Below are positions 1-5,765 of a stretch of 8,252 bases of DNA, one piece after another. The DNA comes from Candidatus Omnitrophota bacterium (lineage in GTDB: Bacteria > Omnitrophota > Omnitrophia > Omnitrophales > JACROU01): positions 1 to 8,252 of the forward strand of contig JACQQR010000272.1 in the NCBI GenBank assembly GCA_016206875.1. The letters run 5' to 3'. The stretch's first letter is position 1; every line of letters begins with the position of its first letter. Both the position numbers and the translations under genes were made by a program. The notes beneath the pieces were generated by a model, which saw only the letters and a program-made list of their open reading frames with translations, did no database searches and was not told where the DNA came from.

Positions 1-432
1 GCCTCGCTCCGGAGGCTTCGAGGCGAGCCGTACCGGGCCATACAAGAAAGCGATGTGCTTGTTGTCACATCCGGCACGGCAACGCTTGAGACGGCACTTC
101 ATGAAAAACCCTACGTCCTTGTGTACAGGACAGCGCATCTTACTTATTGGCTGGGGCGGCTACTCATACGAATTCCCTTTTTGGGTATCGTAAACGTGCT
201 TTCGGGAAAACCGGTTTCTCCCGAACTCATTCAAGAAAATTGCTCGGCTCGCCGTCTGGCTCAAGAATTGGAACTATTGATGTTGTCTGAGGAAAAGAGA
301 AAAGCGCAGATCAAAGAATTTAAAAATGTACGCGCACTGCTTACCCGCGGGAATTCATCTGAACAAGCCGCACGCGCCGTGCTTCAGGCCCTGAGCGCTC
401 CTTGCGGCATGGTTTCTTCAAAAAACACCTGA
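1..432 (+). CDS. lpxB: Lipid-A-disaccharide synthase, C-terminal part (5' end outside window)
   Basis: LpxB is a peripheral inner-membrane glycosyltransferase. It joins lipid X to UDP-2,3-diacylglucosamine to form the lipid A disaccharide. The frame is open from base 1, so the N-terminal part is missing; 143 residues remain. They include the family motif SGTATLE (about residues 24-30 of the fragment) followed by a P-Y-V-L-V-Y strand, then GIVNVLSG and PELIQ, which match the donor-sugar-binding C-terminal half of LpxB. The end, with alternating charged and Ala-rich helix, looks complete. It is the only plus-strand gene here and converges on the minus-strand lipid A genes, so it is not in their operon. 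Its last 49 bp overlap the 3' end of the receiver-domain gene. Family assignment is firm from the motifs; the true start cannot be seen. Confidence 0.93.
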   Translation, partial: ASLRRLRGEPYRAIQESDVLVVTSGTATLETALHEKPYVLVYRTAHLTYWLGRLLIRIPFLGIVNVLSGKPVSPELIQENCSARRLAQELELLMLSEEKRKAQIKEFKNVRALLTRGNSSEQAARAVLQALSAPCGMVSSKNT

Positions 433-776
433 CGAATCAGGCCAAACATTTCGTCGGCGTGAAAAGGCTTCAACAAAAAATTGGCCTTTTGCGGAAATTT
501 GTATCTTCTTTCCACCAGCTCCGGGTACTCCGTCATCACAATCAGCGGTATTTTTTCGAAAGGCTTGAAGGCCTCCCAGGAAAGCTCGAATAAATGACGG
601 GAAAGTCCCAAAAAACTTTCATCCATAAGAATTAAATGGAATTTGTGGCGAGTAGCAGCCTGGCTCCAGGCGCGGGTGTTTCGGGCTCCAAAAACAAGGT
701 AACCTTCACCCGCCAAAGCCGTGGCGAGCACTTCTGAATGGATGGAATCGGCATCCGCCAAGAGAAGTTTTTTCAT
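384..776 (-). CDS. Stand-alone response-regulator receiver (CheY-like) domain protein
   Basis: This 130-residue protein is a single receiver domain with no output domain. All phosphorylation-site residues are visible: acidic pair D8 and D10 in LLLADAD, phospho-acceptor D52 in LILMDE, T82 in LIVMTE, and K103 in LLKPF. The spacing of 30 residues from D52 to T82 and 51 from D52 to K103 is as in CheY. It should therefore be phosphorylatable by a histidine kinase, none of which is in the window. It lies 51 bp downstream of the sigma-54 activator on the same strand and is probably co-transcribed with it. The ATG has a GAGGG immediately in front, closer than ideal for a ribosome site. The tail beyond about residue 120 overlaps the convergent lpxB. 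Cytoplasmic; the partner is unknown. It may signal to other proteins by contact, as other single-domain receivers do. Confidence 0.85.
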   Translation of the reverse strand: MKKLLLADADSIHSEVLATALAGEGYLVFGARNTRAWSQAATRHKFHLILMDESFLGLSRHLFELSWEAFKPFEKIPLIVMTEYPELVERRYKFPQKANFLLKPFHADEMFGLIRQVFFEETMPQGALRA

Positions 777-826
777 CCCTCAAGATATCGGCGGATAAAA
801 ATAAATCTTAAAGTCCATCAAGTCTC

Positions 827-2380
827 TTAATTTTTCCCCTTAGACAGTTTATACCCCAAAATACGCTCGGTAATGCCCAGGATTTTTGCGGCCTTGCGTT
901 TGTTATTCCCCGTCTGCTTCATGGCCGATTCAATCATTTTATTTTCCAGCCCGGAAACGGCTTCTTGTAAATTACCGCCCATCAAACCTCCCGGAGCGCC
1001 GTCCACTTCCACTTTGCGGATTTTGTCCTGTAAATCAAAAGGGAAATGCTCGCGTTTTAGGATTTTCCCGGTAGAAATAATCACAGCCCGCTCAATGGCA
1101 TTTTCGAGTTCACGCACATTCCCGGGCCAGGGATAGTTCAAGATATGATCCCAGGCGGCATCGGCCACTTCTTGAATGTTGCGGTTATTTTCCGAAGCGA
1201 ATTTTTTCAGGAAGCGGTTCACCAAAAGCGGGATGTCTTCTTTGCGCTCCCGAAGCGACGGGAGGAAAATCGGAACCACATTCAAACGGTAATACAAATC
1301 TTCACGGAAGCAGCCTTCGCGCACTTCTTTTTCCAAATCTTTATGCGTAGCAGCGATAATCCGCACGTCCACTTGCAGGGTTTCTGTGCTCCCCAATCGC
1401 TCAAATTCTTTTTCTTGCAGCACCCGGAGCAATTTCACCTGAATCACCGGCGAAATATCGCCGATTTCATCCAGGAAAAGTGTTCCGCCGTTGGCCAGCT
1501 CGAAGCGGCCTTTTTTCAGCGTGAGGGCGCCGGTGAATGCGCCTTTTTCGTAGCCAAACAGTTCGCTTTCAAGCAGCGTTTCCGGCAAAGCGGCACATGA
1601 TAATTTTACAAAAGGTTTTTCTCCCCGGGGGCTGGCGTAATGAATAGCCTTGGCGATGAGCTCTTTTCCCGTGCCGCTTTCTCCGCGCAAAAGCACTGTG
1701 GCCTTGCTTTGGCTGATGAGATCAATTGCCGAATATACTTCCAGCATTCTTTTGCTCTCGCCAATCACATTCTCCGGCCTATATTTTTTCTTCAATTCCG
1801 AGCGCAAGGCGCGTGTTTCGGCAACCAGCTCTTGCTTTTCTTCTTCCACCATTTCATGAATTTTCACGGCCTGGGCGGCCATAGAACTTAAAATAGTCAG
1901 AAGCCGCACGTCTTCTTGAAAGGAAATATTGCCCCCGAACAAACGATCCACACTTAAAGCGCCGATGGTGCGCCTGTCGAGCTTTATGGGCACGCAGATG
2001 AAGGAGATTTGCCTGCGCGTCAAATCGCGGGCCTTGGTTTTATTCAAAAAAAGGGGCTCTTCTCCGACATTGGGTACCACAATCGGCTCTCCGGCCTGAA
2101 CCACTTTGCCCGTGATGCCCTCACCGATTTTATACCGGCCGCGCTCAATCTGCTTTCTATCAAGGCCCGTAGCGGCGCAAATCACAATTTCCTGCGATGG
2201 ATTGTCGAGAAGACTTACGGTGCCCCGCTCCATACCCATGCGTTTATGGAGAATATCGAGAATGGATTGCAGCGTAATCTTTAAATTGAGCGAAGCATTG
2301 AGCGCCTGAGAAATTTCATAAAGCGTGGAAAGCTCCAGGATTTCTCTTTTTAAATTTTGACTTGCAGAGTCATGCACCAC
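827..2380 (-). CDS. Sigma-54-dependent transcriptional activator, GAF + AAA+ + Fis-type HTH (NifA/NtrC family)
   Basis: This is an enhancer-binding protein of 517 residues from the GTG chosen here. An N-terminal GAF-type sensory domain occupies about residues 20-175. A short charged helical linker follows (about 178-205). The AAA+ domain has Walker A GESGTGKE (233-240), the sigma-54-contacting GAFTGA loop (280-285), Walker B LFLDE (301-305) and the FREDLYYRL arginine-finger region (359-367). A Fis-type helix-turn-helix (NNKRKAAKILGITERILGYK) ends the protein. It should hydrolyse ATP to remodel sigma-54 polymerase. Domain order is NifA-like, but no nitrogenase genes are present, so I do not call it nifA. 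The frame stays open to a TTG at 2434, which would begin inside repeat copy A; the GTG at 2380 has a good ribosome site and is preferred. Its ligand and target promoters are unknown. Confidence 0.93.
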   Translation of the reverse strand: MVHDSASQNLKREILELSTLYEISQALNASLNLKITLQSILDILHKRMGMERGTVSLLDNPSQEIVICAATGLDRKQIERGRYKIGEGITGKVVQAGEPIVVPNVGEEPLFLNKTKARDLTRRQISFICVPIKLDRRTIGALSVDRLFGGNISFQEDVRLLTILSSMAAQAVKIHEMVEEEKQELVAETRALRSELKKKYRPENVIGESKRMLEVYSAIDLISQSKATVLLRGESGTGKELIAKAIHYASPRGEKPFVKLSCAALPETLLESELFGYEKGAFTGALTLKKGRFELANGGTLFLDEIGDISPVIQVKLLRVLQEKEFERLGSTETLQVDVRIIAATHKDLEKEVREGCFREDLYYRLNVVPIFLPSLRERKEDIPLLVNRFLKKFASENNRNIQEVADAAWDHILNYPWPGNVRELENAIERAVIISTGKILKREHFPFDLQDKIRKVEVDGAPGGLMGGNLQEAVSGLENKMIESAMKQTGNNKRKAAKILGITERILGYKLSKGKN

Positions 2381-2388
2381 TTGGGGAT

Positions 2389-2394
2389 TCCTTT
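2389..2394 (-). promoter_or_regulatory. Ribosome binding site that decides the activator start
   Basis: The minus strand reads AAAGGA, then 8 nt, then GTG at 2380. This is a normal Shine-Dalgarno spacing. The upstream TTG at 2434 lacks such a site and lies in the repeat, so the shorter protein is favoured. Confidence 0.55.
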
Positions 2395-2421
2395 CTATCA
2401 AGAAACGGGAAAAGGTACCAA

Positions 2422-2508
2422 TACGGCATAACAATTAAAAATGGGCGCAGCCCATTGGCAAACCGTATAGTACCGCATACCCACAAAATTAAATGGAATG
2501 CGGTACTA
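2422..2508 (+). repeat. Structured intergenic repeat, copy A (inverted partner of copy B)
   Basis: This 87-bp unit is 85/87 identical to the reverse complement of 3313-3399, compared base by base by eye. Inside it are three palindromes. Stem 1 pairs TACGG (2422-2426) with CCGTA (2463-2467). Nested in it is AATGGGC/GCCCATT (2440-2446 with 2450-2456) around a 3-nt loop. Stem 2 is 11 bp, 2468-2478 with 2498-2508, around a 19-nt loop. The two ends are imperfect inverted repeats of each other, giving a MITE-like layout. The right end overlaps the lpxI coding region and contains its stop codon. No transposase is present. Confidence 0.9.
2431..2456 (-). terminator. Possible intrinsic terminator after lpxI, carried by repeat copy A
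   Basis: Read on the minus strand, the 7-bp stem AATGGGC/GCCCATT with loop TGC is followed by TTTAATTGTT, so five T in a row straddle the stem foot. It begins about 33 nt after the lpxI stop and before the activator gene. The stem is short and only four of its seven pairs are G-C, so termination may be weak. Confidence 0.4.
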
Positions 2509-3298
2509 AAATCAAACCGGCTTGATTGGCCGCCTCTTGTACTTGTTCCGGATGAAGAATAATTGTTTTCCCGGCCTCGAAAGCCAATACAGCAATTTTT
2601 GCTTCCAGACAAGCAGCGATGGTATCCGGGCCAACCGTGGGCACATCAAAACGCATATCCTGATTCGGCTTGGCAACTTTTATAACCACGGCACCCTCGC
2701 CGGCCAGACGCCCGCCCCGCAAAATCGCCTGGTCTGTGCCTTCCACAGATTCCACCGCCACCACAGATTTATTTTTTACCACCACCGTTTGTCCGATATC
2801 CAACCCCGCGATTTGTTTCGCTATATCAAATCCAAATTGTATATCTTCGATTTGGGATTTGGACGGCCTACGTTTCGTTATCATTTTTAGATCCGACTCT
2901 TCGGCCAAAAAGCGTGTTGAATCCAGAATTTTTACGTTGCGCCTCTCCAGATAATTCGAAAATGCGATCAACAGGCTGTCATCTTTAAAGTTTCGAACAT
3001 GGGTCACTATCTGCATGGCATCCCAGTCGGGAATTATTTTTCCACTTAAAATTCCCGTTTTGTGAATTTTTCCGCATAGAACTGCTTCGTGAACTTCGTG
3101 TTTGGCGAAAAACGCGAGCACCTTCCCCACTTGACCGAGCTTGACCCAGGCCACTTCATCCGCCAGCGTTTCCAGCAAAGCATCGGCTTCGCCTTCAACA
3201 GCACACACGTATACTTCGTAATCTTGTTTCTTGGCCCGCCGGCATACTTCCCGGGGAAAATCGCCCTGTCCGGCAATGATGCCTAATTTTTTGTTCAT
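2489..3298 (-). CDS. lpxI: UDP-2,3-diacylglucosamine pyrophosphatase LpxI (DUF1009 family)
   Basis: LpxI hydrolyses UDP-2,3-diacylglucosamine to lipid X and UMP, replacing LpxH in lineages that lack the latter. The protein has 269 residues, near the roughly 280 of the family. It begins with the family signature KLGIIAGQGDFP (4-15). Further family motifs are AVLCGK (72-77), VEGTD (185-189), and KPNQDMRFDVPTVGPDT (210-226), whose acidic residues are the likely catalytic or metal-binding region. The ATG at 3298 gives the family-typical start; an in-frame ATG at 3328 lies inside repeat copy B and would add ten unconserved residues. Neither start has a clear Shine-Dalgarno. The final residues PHSI and the TAA stop are encoded by repeat copy A, so the native C-terminus has probably been replaced. 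It sits between lpxA and the activator. Confidence 0.92.
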   Translation of the reverse strand: MNKKLGIIAGQGDFPREVCRRAKKQDYEVYVCAVEGEADALLETLADEVAWVKLGQVGKVLAFFAKHEVHEAVLCGKIHKTGILSGKIIPDWDAMQIVTHVRNFKDDSLLIAFSNYLERRNVKILDSTRFLAEESDLKMITKRRPSKSQIEDIQFGFDIAKQIAGLDIGQTVVVKNKSVVAVESVEGTDQAILRGGRLAGEGAVVIKVAKPNQDMRFDVPTVGPDTIAACLEAKIAVLAFEAGKTIILHPEQVQEAANQAGLILVPHSI

Positions 3299-3312
3299 GT
3301 GTGTCGTTACGG

Positions 3313-3399
3313 TAGCACCGCATTCCATTTAATTCTGTGGGTATGCGGTACTATACGGTTTGCCAATGGGCTGCGCCCATTTTTAATTGTTATGCCGTA
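3313..3399 (-). repeat. Structured intergenic repeat, copy B (inverted relative to copy A)
   Basis: The reverse complement matches 2422-2508 at 85 of 87 positions. One of the two differences turns a T-A pair in stem 2 into a T-G wobble, so the fold is kept. The copy lies between lpxA and lpxI and ends 14 nt upstream of the lpxI ATG. In this orientation the AATGGGC hairpin plus T-run (3365-3387) faces the plus strand, that is, against the direction of the lipid A genes. Confidence 0.9.
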
Positions 3400-3425
3400 G
3401 TAGCCATTAATTTCTGTGATGCCGG

Positions 3426-3469
3426 ATCCCCGCCGGAGTTTACCCCAGCCTACGAGCCGGGGCGGGGAT
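3426..3469. repeat. GC-rich REP-like palindrome between lpxA and lpxI
   Basis: ATCCCCGCC (3426-3434) is a perfect reverse complement of GGCGGGGAT (3461-3469), a 9-bp stem. An alternative inner stem, 3443-3449 with 3456-3462, forms with one G-U pair on the minus-strand RNA. It shares bases 3461-3462 with the outer stem, so the two compete. There is no following T-run, so this is not a standard terminator. Its core resembles the palindrome at 5766-5787. Confidence 0.7.
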
Positions 3470-3495
3470 AAGTGTGCCGCATAATACCGCGACCC

Positions 3496-4296
3496 TCACT
3501 TACAAATCCCGTGGTCGGATTTTTTCAAGAATTCCAGAAGGATGACGATTGCAGGCGTTTGTGGAATCGATTCTTCTATTTTGTGGATTGCGTTTTTGAG
3601 CGCCAGGCCGGATCTAAAAATAATTTTGAATGCTTTTTTCAAATAGGAACGCTCTTCGCCCGGCACATGGTTTCTTTCCATGCCCACGCCATTTAATCCG
3701 TAAGCCTTGGCCGGATGCCCGTCTACCATCATGAAAGGCGGCACGTTGGAAGTCACTTTAGAGCACCCCCCCACAATAGAAAGTTTTCCGATCGTGACAA
3801 ATTGATGCACACCGCTGAGTCCGCCGATAATGGCCTTATCCTCCACCACACAGTGCCCGGCCAGCGTTCCGTTATTAGCGATCACGGTCTCGTCGCCCAC
3901 GATACAATCATGAGCTATATGCGCATAAGCCATAAGCAAATTTCCGTTGCCAATCACCGTCTCAGTACCTTCCAAAGTTCCGGGATTTAAAGTGCAATAT
4001 TCACGAATCGAGTTATTATCCCCGATTCGAAGATACGTTTTTCCGCCTTTATACTTTTTATCTTGAGTCAGACTTCCGATTACCGCGCCGGTAAAAATCT
4101 GATTATTCCGGCCTAATGTGGTATAGCCTTCAAGAGTCACGCGGGGCCCAATTTTTGTGCCGGCTCCGATTTTGACGTGCGCATCGATAAAGCAAAACGG
4201 TCCCACTTCAACTCCCCGGTCCAATTCGGCTCCGCAGTTCACTATGGCCGTGGGATGAATGACGGTTTTATGCGTGGAATCAGTATGGATTTCCAT
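3496..4296 (-). CDS. lpxA: UDP-N-acetylglucosamine O-acyltransferase LpxA
   Basis: LpxA is the first enzyme of lipid A synthesis. It moves an R-3-hydroxyacyl chain from ACP to the 3-OH of UDP-GlcNAc in the cytoplasm. The 266-residue length matches the family (262 in E. coli). Residues about 13-190 are left-handed beta-helix hexapeptide repeats, such as IHPTAIV, VEVGPF and VKIGAG. The motif NLLMAYAHIAHDC holds H126 and H129; H129 corresponds to catalytic H125 of E. coli LpxA. GHPAKAYGLN leads into the C-terminal helical bundle that binds ACP. The ATG at 4296 follows AAGGG with a 6-nt spacer. It is downstream of lpxC-fabZ on the same strand, separated by 98 bp that hold repeat copy C. It may need its own promoter if that repeat stops transcription. 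Assignment is firm. Confidence 0.96.
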   Translation of the reverse strand: MEIHTDSTHKTVIHPTAIVNCGAELDRGVEVGPFCFIDAHVKIGAGTKIGPRVTLEGYTTLGRNNQIFTGAVIGSLTQDKKYKGGKTYLRIGDNNSIREYCTLNPGTLEGTETVIGNGNLLMAYAHIAHDCIVGDETVIANNGTLAGHCVVEDKAIIGGLSGVHQFVTIGKLSIVGGCSKVTSNVPPFMMVDGHPAKAYGLNGVGMERNHVPGEERSYLKKAFKIIFRSGLALKNAIHKIEESIPQTPAIVILLEFLKKSDHGICK

Positions 4297-4309
4297 AAAA
4301 AGCCCTTAC

Positions 4310-4397
4310 TGCAGCATGAGTAAATTGAAAACGGGCGCAGCCCATTGGCAAACTGCATGGCACCGTATACTTCGATGTCAAATATCTTGCGGTACTA
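4310..4397 (+). repeat. Structured intergenic repeat, copy C (diverged)
   Basis: It has the same orientation as copy A. Over 4330-4370 it matches 2440-2480 at 35 of 41 positions, and all six differences are transitions. Stem 1 survives as TGCAG (4310-4314) with CTGCA (4353-4357). Compared with copy A, two of the five pairs have changed on both sides. Stem 2 (4358-4368 with 4387-4397) is imperfect. The right end, GCGGTACTA, is identical to that of copy A and contains the lpxC-fabZ stop codon (TAG on the minus strand, 4395-4397). The loop of stem 2 is unrelated to A and B. Confidence 0.8.
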
Positions 4398-5741
4398 CTG
4401 ATTTCGCTCAACAATGGCGAATTTCACTTCTGCTTCACAAACCAATTTTTCCCCTACGTACGCCCGCCCATAACATTGCCCTGTTTTGGAACGAACCTTG
4501 AGCACTTCTACTTCCAGTTTGAGCCGGTCCCCCGGGTACACAGGCTGCCTGAACTTTGCGCTGTCAATGCTCATGAAGAAGGCCAGGCGGCCGTGGTTTT
4601 CTTCTTTGCTGAGCATAATCACACCGCCTACCTGCGCCATCGCCTCTACAATAAGCACTCCGGGCATCACCGGGTGGCCGGGAAAATGGCCCTGGAAAAA
4701 ATAATCGTTCATAGTGACGTTTTTTATGCCTACGGCACGCCGCCCTTCTTCTAGTTCCAGGATTCTATCCACAAGAAGAAAAGGATAACGATGAGGAATA
4801 ATCTTCATGATTTCCGTAGCATCCAATTCCCGTTTTGCATGGCATGAAGAATGAGATTCCCCGTTTGCCGCAGTGCCTGAACATGAACCCATGGACTCTT
4901 CCATTTGCTGTAGCCTCCTGACTAATTCTACGTTTTGCTGGTGCCCTGTTTTAAAAGTAATAATATGCGCCTTAAGCGGCCTGCCCAATAAATAAAGATC
5001 CCCGATTAAATCTAAAATTTTATGCCGGCACGCTTCATTTTCAAACCGCAGGCGGTTTTGAATTGGCTCTCCCGTGCCATCAAACACCAGAGTGTTTTCA
5101 AAATTAGCGCCTTGGCCGTAGCCCTGAGCGCGCAAATGCTCCGCTTCCTCTTTTAAGCAAAACGTTCTGGCCGGGGCAATTTCTTTCAAATAATTTTCCG
5201 GCGTCACCGAAAACGTGGCAAACTGATGATGCAGAGCGGGATGTTTGGAATAACTAAGCGTATAACTCACTCTCAGCTCATCGGCAGGAAGCACAATAGT
5301 TACTGTGTCGCCTAAATTTAAATAGAGAGGCTCTTTGATAACAAAATAATTTTTCGCCCGGTCTTGTTTTACGAGCCCCGTTTCCAAAATTTTTCGCGCA
5401 TATTCAAGCGCGCTGCCGTCTAAGACAGGCATTTCATCGCCGGAAACTTCAACAATACAATTATCCACGCCCAGTCCGGATAAACAGGACATCAAGTGCT
5501 CGATGGTATAAATGAAAGTTCCATCGACGCCCAACGTGGTCTGGCGTCCCATCATCCCGGAAGAGGCGGAAACATTTTCTATGCAGGCTTTAAAATTCCG
5601 GGGCGCCTCCAAATCCGACCGGAGAAAAACAATGCCTGTGTCCGTCTCTGCGGGACGAAGGCTCACCGATACGGGCGTACCTAAGTGAACCCCATTTCCC
5701 TCGAACCGAATCGAAGATCGAATGGTTGTTTGCTTGTTCAA
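4395..5741 (-). CDS. lpxC-fabZ: Bifunctional LpxC deacetylase / FabZ 3-hydroxyacyl-ACP dehydratase fusion
   Basis: The 448 residues form two enzymes. LpxC (about 1-280) is the zinc deacetylase committing UDP-3-O-acyl-GlcNAc to lipid A. Its IEH motif gives E81 and zinc ligand H82; RHKILDLIGD gives ligands H240 and D244; and GHQQN gives H267, the counterpart of H265 in E. coli. FabZ (about 306-448) shows PHRYPFLLVDRI and GHFPGHPVMPGVLIVEAMAQ, with catalytic H352 and E366. FabZ uses R-3-hydroxyacyl-ACP for fatty-acid elongation, so the fusion ties two competing branches together. A Ser/Gly/Cys-rich linker (282-303) joins the domains. The start is a TTG at 5741; the residues after it, MNKQTTIRSSIRFEGNGVHLG, match the LpxC N-terminus well. 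The ribosome site is weak. Such fusions are known, notably in Bacteroidota. The TAG stop lies in repeat copy C. Confidence 0.96.
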   Translation of the reverse strand: MNKQTTIRSSIRFEGNGVHLGTPVSVSLRPAETDTGIVFLRSDLEAPRNFKACIENVSASSGMMGRQTTLGVDGTFIYTIEHLMSCLSGLGVDNCIVEVSGDEMPVLDGSALEYARKILETGLVKQDRAKNYFVIKEPLYLNLGDTVTIVLPADELRVSYTLSYSKHPALHHQFATFSVTPENYLKEIAPARTFCLKEEAEHLRAQGYGQGANFENTLVFDGTGEPIQNRLRFENEACRHKILDLIGDLYLLGRPLKAHIITFKTGHQQNVELVRRLQQMEESMGSCSGTAANGESHSSCHAKRELDATEIMKIIPHRYPFLLVDRILELEEGRRAVGIKNVTMNDYFFQGHFPGHPVMPGVLIVEAMAQVGGVIMLSKEENHGRLAFFMSIDSAKFRQPVYPGDRLKLEVEVLKVRSKTGQCYGRAYVGEKLVCEAEVKFAIVERNQ

Positions 5742-5765
5742 GAAAGTTCTCTGCTCATCGATTGG

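Noticed and set aside
1145..1600. 151-residue plus-strand open frame opposite the sigma-54 activator
   Set aside because: It is antisense to the conserved AAA+ core, is rich in F, H and Q as expected of a mirror frame, and resembles no family.
2381..2434. N-terminal extension of the activator from the TTG at 2434
   Set aside because: The extra 18 residues come partly from the repeat, look unconserved, and the GTG at 2380 has a good Shine-Dalgarno.
2370..2612. 80-residue minus-strand open frame across repeat copy A
   Set aside because: It runs in another frame through the lpxI 3' end and the repeat, has no family features and no ribosome site.
2422..3399. Insertion sequence or composite transposon carrying lpxI
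   Set aside because: No transposase is encoded between the arms and no clear target-site duplication was seen; only inverted copies of a short repeat are supported.
4346..4358. Sigma-54 (-24/-12) promoter suggested by TTGGCA...TGCA in repeat copy C
   Set aside because: GG and GC are separated by 6 nt here and not the required 10; copies A and B do not fit either.
2422..4397. CRISPR array
   Set aside because: The three repeats are far apart, one is inverted and genes lie between them.
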